Shown here piece after piece: positions 5,901-13,167 of a DNA stretch of 26,231 nucleotides (positions are counted from its first letter, which is position 1; each line of letters begins with the position of its first letter). A program made the position numbers and the translations under genes. The stretch is from CAVSUR01 sp052143655 (GTDB lineage Bacteria > Actinomycetota > Actinomycetes > Streptosporangiales > Streptosporangiaceae), in assembly GCA_052143655.1 (NCBI GenBank), contig JBKQSL010000102.1, positions 1 through 26,231 on the forward strand, in the 5' to 3' direction. The notes below the pieces were generated by a model. It did no database searches and had not been told where the DNA came from. It worked only from the letters and a program-made list of their open reading frames with translations.

Positions 5901-8588
5901 CTACGCCTGCACGAGCGGCAGCGGCCGCCCGCTGCCCGGGACCGGGGCGGCCGCCGCCGCGCGGCCCCGGACCGAGGCGCAGACGCCGTCGCTGGCCCGG
6001 GCCGCGGCAGCCCGCTCGGCCGGCACCGCGCCGTACAGTGTGCTGCGCTGCCGGACCGGCCGCCCGGTCGGGGCCACCATCGCGGTCAGCTGGCTGATCG
6101 TCTTGTAGGAACCGTTCTGCGAGCCGGCCATCCGGCTGATGGTCTCCTCCATCAGCGTGCCGCCCAGGTCGTTGACCCCGCCGGCCAGCACGTCCCGGCA
6201 GGTCTGCTCGCCGAGCTTGACCCACGAGCACTGGATCGAGCCGATCGCGCCGTGCAGCATGATCCGGGCGAGCGCGTGCACCGCCCGGTTCTCCCGCCGG
6301 GTCGGCCCCGGCCGGGCCAGACCGGCCAGGTAGATCGGCGAGCTGGCATGCACGAACGGCAGCAGCACGAACTCGGTGAACCCGCCAGTGCGCTCGGCGA
6401 TGCCGCGGATCACCCGCAGGTGGCCGACCCAGTGCGCCGGGGTGTCCACATGCCCGTACATCATCGTCGCGGTGGTGGGGATGCCCAGCTCGTGCGCGGT
6501 GGTGATGACCTCGATCCAGGCGGACGTGGGGAGCTTGCCCTTGGTCAGCACCCAGCGCACGTCGTCGTCGAGGATCTCCGCCGCGGTGCCGGGCAGTGAG
6601 CCGAGCCCGGACTCCCGGGCCCGGGTCAGCCACTCGCGCACCGGCAGCCCGGTGCGCGACGCGCCGTTCATCACTTCCATCGGCGAGAACGCGTGCACGT
6701 GCATCTCGGGGCAGCGCCGCTTGACCTCCGCGGCGATGTCGAAGTACGCGGTGCCGGGCAGGTCCGGATGGATACCGCCCTGCATGCACACCTCGGTGGC
6801 TCCGGCCGCCCACGCCTCGGCCGCCCGGTCGCCGATCTGCTCCAGCGACAGCGTGTAGGCGTCGGCGTCGGTGCGGCGCTGGGCGAAGGCACAGAACCGG
6901 CAGCCGGTGTAGCAGACGTTGGTGAAGTTGATGTTGCGGTTGACTACGTAGGTGACGTCGTCGCCGGCCGCGTCCGCGCGCAGCCCGTCGGCCAGGGCGG
7001 CGAGGGCCTCCAGCTCGGGCCCGTCGGCGTCCAGCAGCGCGAGCGCCTGGGCGTCGGTAATGGACGCCGGGTCACGCTCGGCCGCGCGCAGCGCATCAGA
7101 AACCTCGCCGCGCAGCCGCCGCGGCGCGCCGTTCCCGGCTGTCCCGGCAGCGGCGGCCGGCTGGATCCGGGTGGCGACCTGGTCCCAGTCGCCGTACACC
7201 TCGGCGAAGTCGGCCCGCCGGTCACTGGTCCGGCCGCTGGTGTCGATGGTGACGTGCAGGTCGGTGCGGCCGCTGCCGCCCCGCTGGCCCGCGTCCGCCC
7301 AGCCGCCGTCAGGTTCCTGCCAGGGCAGGCCGCAGGGCATGGCGCCGCCGGCGGCCAGTCCCGTCGCCGGGTCGGCGAGCGCGGCCACGTGCCCGGCCAG
7401 CCGCGGGTCCAGCCACGGCTCGCGCTGGTAGCCCGGGTAGATCGTCAGCCGCTCGCGCAGCTCGAAGCCGCCCGCGGCGGTGCGCTGCGCCAGCTCGTCC
7501 AGCTGCGGCCAGGGGCGCTCGGGATTGACGTGGTCGGGAGTCAGCGGGGACACCCCGCCCCAGTCGTCGATGCCGGCGGCCAGGATCAGCGGGTACGCCT
7601 CGCCGATCAGGTTCGGCGGGGCCTGGATCCGGGCCGGCGGGCCGAGCACCAGCCGGGTCACGGCAATCGTCGCGGCCAGGTCCGCGAGCTCGGCGTCGGG
7701 CGCTGAGCGCATCCTGGTGTCCGGCTTGGCCCGGAAATTCTGCACGATGACTTCCTGGATGCCGCCGTACTCACGGGCCACCCGCCGGATCGCGAAGATC
7801 GAGTCGGCCCGCTCGGCCGGTGTCTCGCCGATCCCGATCAGGATCCCGGTGGTGAACGGGACGCTGCTGCGGCCGGCGTCCTCCAGCACCCGCAGCCGGA
7901 CCGCCGGGTCCTTGTCCGGGCTGCCGAAATGCGGCCCGCCGCGCTCGGTGAACAGCCGGGCCGCGGTGGTCTCCAGCATCATCCCCATCGACGGCGCGAC
8001 CGGCTTGAGCCGCTGGAAGTCCTGCCAGGACAGCACCCCGGGGTTCAGGTGCGGCAGCAGCCCGGTCTCCTCCAGCACCCGCACCGCCATCGCCCGGACA
8101 TAGGACAGCGTGTCGTCGTAGCCGTGCGCGTCCAGCCAGTCGCGGGCCTGCCGCCACCGGTCCTCCGGCTGGTCGCCGAGGGTGAACAGCGCCTCCTTGC
8201 AGCCCAGCGCGGCCCCGTCGGCGGCGATCTTCAGCACCTCGTCCGGGGACAGGTAGGGGCTGTCCAGCCGGCCGGGCACGGTCACGAACGTGCAGTACGC
8301 GCAGCGGTCCCGGCACAGCCGGGTCAGCGGGATGAACACTTTCTTCGAGTAGGTGATCACCCCCGGCCGGCCGGCCGCGGCCAGCCCCGCGTCCCGGGTC
8401 CTGGCCGCGTAGCGCAGCAGCTCGGTCAGCTGGTCACCGCGGGCGTGCAGCAGCACCGCCGCCTCGGCCGCGTCCAGCGACTTGCCGTCCCGGGCGCGGG
8501 CCAGCGCCCGGCGCAGCGCGGCGGCGGACGGCGGCGCGGCGGCCGCCTCGGGGGACCCGGACGGGCGGGCAGGCGGGTCGGAGGTCAT
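5901..8588 (-). CDS. fbiC: Bifunctional FO synthase CofGH (FbiC)
   Basis: A radical-SAM double enzyme of 895 aa that makes FO (7,8-didemethyl-8-hydroxy-5-deazariboflavin), the chromophore of coenzyme F420, from tyrosine and a flavin-pathway pyrimidine. The N-terminal CofG half carries CRDRCAYC (Cys92, 96, 99; CxxxCxxC for the 4Fe-4S cluster) with ITYSKKVFIPLTRLCRDRC ahead of it. The CofH half carries CYTGCRFC (Cys559, 563, 566) after YVVNRNINFTN. The two halves are joined by a variable Ala/Gly-rich linker (about 405-510). The length is slightly above the usual 850-860 because of Ala/Pro-rich ends, including a low-complexity tail (about 860-895). ATG at 8588. The gene ends 91 bases before dprE1 on the same strand. 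Both clusters intact. Confidence 0.95.
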   Translation of the reverse strand: MTSDPPARPSGSPEAAAAPPSAAALRRALARARDGKSLDAAEAAVLLHARGDQLTELLRYAARTRDAGLAAAGRPGVITYSKKVFIPLTRLCRDRCAYCTFVTVPGRLDSPYLSPDEVLKIAADGAALGCKEALFTLGDQPEDRWRQARDWLDAHGYDDTLSYVRAMAVRVLEETGLLPHLNPGVLSWQDFQRLKPVAPSMGMMLETTAARLFTERGGPHFGSPDKDPAVRLRVLEDAGRSSVPFTTGILIGIGETPAERADSIFAIRRVAREYGGIQEVIVQNFRAKPDTRMRSAPDAELADLAATIAVTRLVLGPPARIQAPPNLIGEAYPLILAAGIDDWGGVSPLTPDHVNPERPWPQLDELAQRTAAGGFELRERLTIYPGYQREPWLDPRLAGHVAALADPATGLAAGGAMPCGLPWQEPDGGWADAGQRGGSGRTDLHVTIDTSGRTSDRRADFAEVYGDWDQVATRIQPAAAAGTAGNGAPRRLRGEVSDALRAAERDPASITDAQALALLDADGPELEALAALADGLRADAAGDDVTYVVNRNINFTNVCYTGCRFCAFAQRRTDADAYTLSLEQIGDRAAEAWAAGATEVCMQGGIHPDLPGTAYFDIAAEVKRRCPEMHVHAFSPMEVMNGASRTGLPVREWLTRARESGLGSLPGTAAEILDDDVRWVLTKGKLPTSAWIEVITTAHELGIPTTATMMYGHVDTPAHWVGHLRVIRGIAERTGGFTEFVLLPFVHASSPIYLAGLARPGPTRRENRAVHALARIMLHGAIGSIQCSWVKLGEQTCRDVLAGGVNDLGGTLMEETISRMAGSQNGSYKTISQLTAMVAPTGRPVRQRSTLYGAVPAERAAAARASDGVCASVRGRAAAAAPVPGSGRPLPLVQA

Positions 8589-8622
8589 GGATTCACCCTA
8601 AGGCGGGGGCTGCCCCGCTGCT

Positions 8623-8636
8623 GCCCCGGCCGGGGC
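8623..8636 (-). terminator. GC-rich palindrome after the GH26-like gene, possible terminator
   Basis: GCCCCGGCCGGGGC, a perfect 14-base palindrome able to form a five-pair stem with a four-base loop. It lies immediately after the stop codon of the GH26-like gene at 8638-8640 and before cofGH. No T-run follows, so it may only attenuate read-through. Confidence 0.3.
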
Positions 8637-8637
8637 G

Positions 8638-9750
8638 TCAGCCTGCGCGGGGCGGGCAGGGCCTGGTGACAAACGGCCGGGACCAGGCGGCGGCGCAGGC
8701 ATCCTGGGTGAAGGTCTGCGCGCCCTTCGAGTCCGGCCGGAGCATCCAGTCCTGATGGTGGACCAGATAGCCTGCCTGCTGGCGGTCCGCCGCTGTCGCG
8801 GTCGCCACCTGGTTGATGTCGAACCAGATGAAGCCGGCCAGCTTCTGGGCCTGCACGCCGTCGAACAGGGTGGGGATCCGCCGGGCCTGGTCCGCGACCG
8901 GCCCGATCGCGGTCTCGGCGATCAGGACGGGTTTGCCCGGCGCGAAGTGGTGGATCTGCCGCACTACTGGGTTGAACAAGGTGTAGTAAGAATCGCCATG
9001 CTGTTCGTAGTAGCCATCGACGCCGATCATGTTCACGTACTTCGGCCCGGGCCAGACCTTCCGGATGTTCTCCGACGACAGGTACTTCTTGTGAAAGCCG
9101 TGTGAGACCTGCCAGACCCAGGTGACGTCCTTCGTGCCGATGAAGTCATGCACGTACCGGTAAGCGTCAACGTACTGCTGGGGAGTGGCCGCCGGGTGAC
9201 CGTCGTACATGAAGGCCCAGGGGTACCAGGTGCCGTTCATCTCCGGCCCGAACGACAGCAGGATCCTGATGTGCAGGTCCCGGATCGCCCGGCGCATCGT
9301 ACTCAGGTATTCATCGTTCTGGTGCGCGAGGATGCTCTGCAGCGACACGGGCGTCGGGTAATTGCTCGTCGGCTCGGGCAGCAGGACGATCATGGTCTGG
9401 ATGTGCTGCCTGGCATTGCGCACGATGGGGCCGACCGGGAGCGGCGTGCCCCATTTGATGTACATGGCAGTCAGGTTGGGGTGCACGCCGGCGGCCGCCT
9501 CGAACTGGCTGAATCTGCCGCCCTTTGCCATCACCGCGCCGAGGTAGTGACTCTGGGGCCGGGAAACGCTCTTCTCCGCCTGCCGGGTCTGCACGGCCGC
9601 CCGTAGCGCCTGATGCTGGCGCTGGTGGAAGAACACCACGACGGCAGCCACAGCGCAGACCACCACGAGCACGCCCAGGCTGAAGGCCAGCCGGGCGATC
9701 CTGCGTGCCCTGTGGTACCTCACCGGTCCGGATCCGCCGGAATACGTCAC
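8638..9750 (-). CDS. Membrane-anchored GH26-like glycoside hydrolase A, 370 aa
   Basis: Probable extracellular glycan hydrolase tied to the membrane by one N-terminal helix (residues 22-42 after basic RYHRARRIAR). The catalytic part is a TIM-barrel of GH26 (beta-mannanase) type. ILLSFGPEMNGTWYPW (163-178) carries the putative acid/base Glu170, WVWQVSH (211-217) and VDGYY (245-249) are further barrel strands, and PVLIAETAIG (274-283) carries the putative nucleophile Glu279. GH26 enzymes usually have His directly before the acid/base Glu; here it is Pro169. The GTG start at 9748-9750 overlaps the stop of the GT2 gene by four bases (GTGA), so the two are translationally coupled. That points to a job on the polymer made by that synthase. 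Substrate unknown. Confidence 0.75.
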   Translation of the reverse strand: MTYSGGSGPVRYHRARRIARLAFSLGVLVVVCAVAAVVVFFHQRQHQALRAAVQTRQAEKSVSRPQSHYLGAVMAKGGRFSQFEAAAGVHPNLTAMYIKWGTPLPVGPIVRNARQHIQTMIVLLPEPTSNYPTPVSLQSILAHQNDEYLSTMRRAIRDLHIRILLSFGPEMNGTWYPWAFMYDGHPAATPQQYVDAYRYVHDFIGTKDVTWVWQVSHGFHKKYLSSENIRKVWPGPKYVNMIGVDGYYEQHGDSYYTLFNPVVRQIHHFAPGKPVLIAETAIGPVADQARRIPTLFDGVQAQKLAGFIWFDINQVATATAADRQQAGYLVHHQDWMLRPDSKGAQTFTQDACAAAWSRPFVTRPCPPRAG

Positions 9751-11210
9751 ACCAGTTCCTCCTCCAGGGCGATGTCGACTTCAACCTTCGACTCGCGGGT
9801 ATTCCAGTTCTGCCGGTAGCAGGTGGCCATCCCGTAAAAGCGCATCTGCCGCAGGACGAGCATGTACCAGAGCGCGGCGAATGGCAGCAGCGCGATTCCG
9901 AAGAACCTGTCGAACAGGGTCCAGTCGCTGCGCGAGACCGTGGACAGGCGGATCGCGATGGCAACAGGCCAGGCGACGAGCGCGATCAGGGAAGCCTCGG
10001 TGATCCGCTCGGTGGCCGGCCAGGCGGCGACGATGATGATCGTGACGGCAACCGACGTGAAGAACGCCCACTGCTGGTAGATCACGTAAATCCACGAGTA
10101 GGACCGCATCGGCAGGTAGCGCATGCGCCAGAACGTGCGGATCGTCGAGGCTCGCATCCAGCGGACCCACTGCCGCAGATGGTGGGACAGCTTTTCCGGG
10201 TAGACGGGCATCGATACGGCCGTCGGCTGGTGCACCGCCTTGCCGTACATCAGGGCGAACATGGTCAGCATCGTGTCGTCGCCGAGCGTGACCGGGACGC
10301 CGAAGAAGGTCTCGCCCAGGTAGGACGGCATCACCATGCGGATCAGCCAGCCCCGGTACAGCGAGCACGCGCCCGGGTTGATCAGCACGTTGCCGCGCGC
10401 CACGCTCTGCGCGGACATCGCGAACAGCTGGAACGCCAGCGAGCGCATCCCGATGGACCGGGTGAGCAGGTTCCGTGTCATGTTGTGCGCGATCTCCAGG
10501 CACGCCACCGACACCACCCGGCGGTCGGCCATCGGCTTGAGCGCTTCCTCGATCGCGTTGCGCTCCAGGGCCGAGTCGGAGTCGATCGTGGCGAAGACAT
10601 CGGCATCCGGCGCGGCGCTGAAGCAGGCCGCCTGCGCGTGCTTCTTGCCGGCGTTCTCCTGGCGGATCCAGGTGAACCGGACGCCACCGGGCCGGTTCCG
10701 CTCCCACCATTCGCGCACTTCGGTGTAGTCGGCCTGAGTCGAGCCGTCGTCGGTCACCAGCACGTGGTTGGGCAGCCGGGTCTGGGTGAACAGCGAGTAC
10801 AGGGTGCGGTCCAGGATGCCGGGCGCCTCGTTGTAGCAGGGGATGACCACGGCGACTTTGAGCCGGTCCAGCGCCGCCTGCTGGCGCGGGTTGACGGTGG
10901 CCGGCTTCTGCAGCCAGGACAGGGTCACCTGGACGAGCACGAAGGTCAGGCTGATCCCCCACACCACGAGCATGCCGGGATAGCGGAAGAGGCTCGCGGT
11001 GGACCGCTCATCGTGCAGGGCCAGCGAGCCCAGCACCACGAACAGGAACGGGATTACCAGCAGATAGGCCCGGCGGCGGAACCTGATTTCCGGGATATTG
11101 TAGGTGTGATCGCCTAGAGATCCAGTATCGATTTCCTCCGCCGAAAAGCCAGGCGCACGACGGTAGCCATTATTATGGTCGCGCCCCCGGTAATCGCGAA
11201 CAAGACCCAC
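9747..11210 (-). CDS. Membrane GT2 polysaccharide synthase, hyaluronan/cellulose-synthase type
   Basis: Processive family 2 glycosyltransferase that would polymerise a sugar from a nucleotide-sugar at the cytoplasmic face and extrude the chain. Numbered from the GTG at 11210 (487 aa), it has two N-terminal membrane helices (about 48-66 and 79-100). The catalytic motifs follow: VAVVIPCYNE (119-128), VTDDGS (152-157), DSD (210-212), GDD (310-312, acceptor/base site) and QWVRW (347-351, the QxxRW motif). Two to four more membrane helices lie in the C-terminal part. All synthase motifs are present. The start is uncertain. Membrane helix 1 begins near 11069, and the only canonical in-frame starts that keep it are GTG 11210 and upstream ATG 11309; none has a good ribosome site, and both overlap the 39-codon gene 11114-11233. 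Which polymer is made cannot be told. Confidence 0.85.
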   Translation of the reverse strand: MGLVRDYRGRDHNNGYRRAPGFSAEEIDTGSLGDHTYNIPEIRFRRRAYLLVIPFLFVVLGSLALHDERSTASLFRYPGMLVVWGISLTFVLVQVTLSWLQKPATVNPRQQAALDRLKVAVVIPCYNEAPGILDRTLYSLFTQTRLPNHVLVTDDGSTQADYTEVREWWERNRPGGVRFTWIRQENAGKKHAQAACFSAAPDADVFATIDSDSALERNAIEEALKPMADRRVVSVACLEIAHNMTRNLLTRSIGMRSLAFQLFAMSAQSVARGNVLINPGACSLYRGWLIRMVMPSYLGETFFGVPVTLGDDTMLTMFALMYGKAVHQPTAVSMPVYPEKLSHHLRQWVRWMRASTIRTFWRMRYLPMRSYSWIYVIYQQWAFFTSVAVTIIIVAAWPATERITEASLIALVAWPVAIAIRLSTVSRSDWTLFDRFFGIALLPFAALWYMLVLRQMRFYGMATCYRQNWNTRESKVEVDIALEEELV

Positions 11211-11233
11211 AGAATCCCGGCGAAGGCGTTCAT
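11114..11233 (-). CDS. 39-residue single-pass membrane miniprotein
   Basis: Small gene with an excellent ribosome site (GAAAGGAGCCAGG directly before ATG at 11231-11233) and GC-rich third codon positions in its first half. In the overlapping frame of the GT2 gene those positions are AT-rich, which argues that this is the frame being translated. The product is MNAFAGILWVLFAITGGATI, then IMATVVRLAFRRRKSILDL. It is one hydrophobic helix of about 25 residues followed by a basic RRRK stop-transfer end, so the C-terminus should stay in the cytoplasm. It overlaps the start region of the GT2 synthase and may couple its translation or act as an accessory subunit, as small membrane partners do for other synthases. 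I do not recognise the family. Confidence 0.65.
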   Translation of the reverse strand: MNAFAGILWVLFAITGGATIIMATVVRLAFRRRKSILDL

Positions 11234-11744
11234 CCTGGCTCCTTTCCGTTTGTGATATGGCCAGCAGCTCTGCCAGCCCGGCACGCTGCTTATCAGCGAA
11301 TCTTTCCATCTCCCCTGACCAATGCCGCCTGGCCGGCCCGGCAGCATGCCCCCCGGCATGGGGATCCCAGGCCCCGTCGGCCCTCCAGTCACGCTGGCGG
11401 GGCCTCTTGTCAGCCGACGGCCTCAACAAGCGCCGCGCCTTCCTGAGAGTGCGCGCTGCGGCAATTCCGGCGCTTTCGCGGAATCGAGCCTACGGAGGCA
11501 GGTGACGGACCGAGGGGACGATACATGACAAAGCGGCGAACAGTTTACGTACATATATCTACGCCCCTTCGCATGATTTATGCGCGCCCGGCCCGCCGTC
11601 GCCGGCGCACGCCAGCAGGACAGCTCGATCCGGTCGGTCATGGCGTCCGGCCCGGCACACCGGGCCGACCTGGCGGAGTTACGGGGGCAAGGCACATCCG
11701 CCTCGGGCAGGATCAAATCCAGGTTTCAGCCGGGAGCCGGACCG
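11234..11744. other. 511-base spacer, probable promoter and long leader of the GT2 operon
   Basis: No convincing gene. Between 11540 and 11590 is an AT-rich patch (around TTTACGTACATATATCTACG) that could hold the minus-strand promoter for the miniprotein/GT2/GH26 genes, leaving a leader of about 300 bases. A hairpin-capable sequence lies at 11463-11483 (ATTCC ... GGAAT arms). Nothing in it matches a riboswitch I can confirm. Confidence 0.35.
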
Positions 11745-12701
11745 TCAGCGGTAACCCACGCTGCGCAGTCCCGCCCGCATCTCCTGCAGGGCACGCTGAT
11801 GCCCCTCAAGCTGCCAGTCCTGGTGATACAGGCCCTGGTTCTGCGAATGATCGAACCAGATGAACCCGCGCATGCCGTACTGCCGTAGCCCGGCGAACAG
11901 CAGCGGGATCTTCCTGGTCTGGCCGGCGACCTGGCCCACCGACGTCTCGCTGATGATGATCGGCTTGTGCGTGAAGCGGCGCACCGCCTGCACCGAGGTC
12001 CCCATCACGTTGCGGAAGGTGTCGGTGCGGACGTAGAAGTACCCGTCGATGCCGACCAGCGAGACGTACCGGGGGCCGGGCCACAGCTTCCGCAGCGGCT
12101 CGGAGGTCGGGAACAGGTGCGACATCTGCCAGACGAAGGTGATGTCCGGCCCGGCCAGCCGCGACAGCAGCCAGTGCACGTGCCGGTACGCCCGCACGTA
12201 GGTATGCGGGCTGACGTGCCCCTGCCCCCACGTGTACCACTTCCCGTCCGCTTCCGGCGCGAACGAGACCAGGAGCCGACGGCGGGTCACCGCGTGCACG
12301 GCTGCGATCTCGTGTCCCAGCGTCCGCAGGTACGAGTCGCGGAGGCCGCTGGCGATCTTGCGCAGCAGGATGCCCCGCGGGAGGATCTCGATCATCGTCT
12401 GCGCGCCCTCGCGCGCGGATGACTCGATGAATCCCTGCGGCAGCTGGTGCCCCCAGGCCAGGTAACGGCCCCGCAGGTCAGCCGGGCTGCCGACAGCATT
12501 GTCGAACCGGCTCAGGTCGGAAGTGATGACACCGAAGTACTTGAACGATCCGCGCGCTGCGCTTTGCGCCGCGACGTCACGGATCCGCTGCGCCTGCGGC
12601 GCCTCGGCCCGGTAGGACCAGAGCGCCGTCCCGACGACGACCGCGATCACGGCGGCGATGGCCAGTGACCGCCTGATGACCGGGCCCACGATAATAGACA
12701 T
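11745..12701 (-). CDS. Membrane-anchored GH26-like glycoside hydrolase B, 318 aa
   Basis: Paralogue of the GH26-like protein at 8638-9750, with the same build. There is one N-terminal membrane helix (residues 10-29), a short linker, then a TIM-barrel. Matching blocks are RRLLVSFAPEADGKWYTW (141-158, putative acid/base Glu150), DITFVWQMSH (186-195), VGIDGYF (216-222), KPIIISETSVG (246-256, putative nucleophile Glu252) and GFIWFDHSQ (279-287). Here PEADG replaces the PEMNG of the sister protein and the HEMNG-like motif of classical GH26. Both the His before the Glu and the Asn after it are changed, so activity or specificity may differ. The ATG at 12701 has only a weak ribosome site and sits next to a palindrome. 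It is the first gene of the minus-strand envelope locus. Confidence 0.7.
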   Translation of the reverse strand: MSIIVGPVIRRSLAIAAVIAVVVGTALWSYRAEAPQAQRIRDVAAQSAARGSFKYFGVITSDLSRFDNAVGSPADLRGRYLAWGHQLPQGFIESSAREGAQTMIEILPRGILLRKIASGLRDSYLRTLGHEIAAVHAVTRRRLLVSFAPEADGKWYTWGQGHVSPHTYVRAYRHVHWLLSRLAGPDITFVWQMSHLFPTSEPLRKLWPGPRYVSLVGIDGYFYVRTDTFRNVMGTSVQAVRRFTHKPIIISETSVGQVAGQTRKIPLLFAGLRQYGMRGFIWFDHSQNQGLYHQDWQLEGHQRALQEMRAGLRSVGYR

Positions 12702-12717
12702 ATAACCCCAGGGTTAT
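12702..12717. promoter_or_regulatory. Palindrome at the start of the GH26-like B gene
   Basis: ATAACCC-CA-GGGTTAT, 7-base arms with a 2-base spacer, touching the ATG at 12699-12701. It lies where a repressor could block translation initiation or transcription. Symmetry is seen, function inferred. Confidence 0.45.
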
Positions 12718-13167
12718 CGCCACAGCGTTACTGGGCGGACGGACAGTGCACTGCGGTCACGCAGGGTCGCGCGCCGCGCGGGGTGGTTGCTCTTAAGCCT
12801 TTAACTCCGGGTTCGCAAGTTATCGACCAAATTAGACAGTTACCATTAGCCAAGTTATCCACTTTACCATCTTTTTACCTTAGGTTACGAAACCTACTTT
12901 ATACACTGGTTTAGGGGGCAAAGCAGTTCATCGGCCACTCTTGCTCTCGTTCCAGGTCAGGACGGGCCGCAACGCCGACGAGCGCCGACGGCGGGCCGCG
13001 ACCTCTACGCTCGCGGCTAGCTGCCCGGAGCACTCCGCTGCGGTCAGACCAGGAGGAGTACTCCAGCGCAATTTGCACTATGGGCGATTTACGGGGACGT
13101 TATTGGCGAATTTGCCGCGCGTTCGCGCACCGAACCCGACTACGACAGAAACCGTCCGCGCCGGGGA
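12718..13167. other. 450-base control region with an AT-rich core and DnaA-box-like repeats
   Basis: No gene is supported here. The core (about 12790-12910) is extremely AT-rich for this genome: 12841-12900 has 21 G/C in 60. It contains repeated GTTATC motifs: 12714-12719, then AAGTTATCGACC with TTATCGACC at 12820-12828, and AAGTTATCCACT with TTATCCACT at 12855-12863. The last matches the DnaA box TTATCCACA at 8 of 9 positions. Read on the minus strand there are also several GTAAC motifs, as in MtrA-type response-regulator sites. It is most likely the promoter region of the GH26/GT2 locus. Confidence 0.5.

Noticed and set aside
5770..6813. Long open frame of 347 codons on the minus strand, and the 538-codon plus-strand frame 4481-6097
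   Set aside because: They are other-frame readings of cofGH and dprE1, rich in Arg/Gly/Pro/Ala with no domain. Long antisense and shifted frames are expected in DNA of this GC content.
11463..11520. Possible c-di-AMP (ydaO-type) riboswitch upstream of the miniprotein/GT2 genes
   Set aside because: On the minus strand CCGTCACCTGCCTCCGTAGGC resembles the 3' segment of that riboswitch, but the other conserved blocks and the expected stems are not found upstream, so the match is too short.
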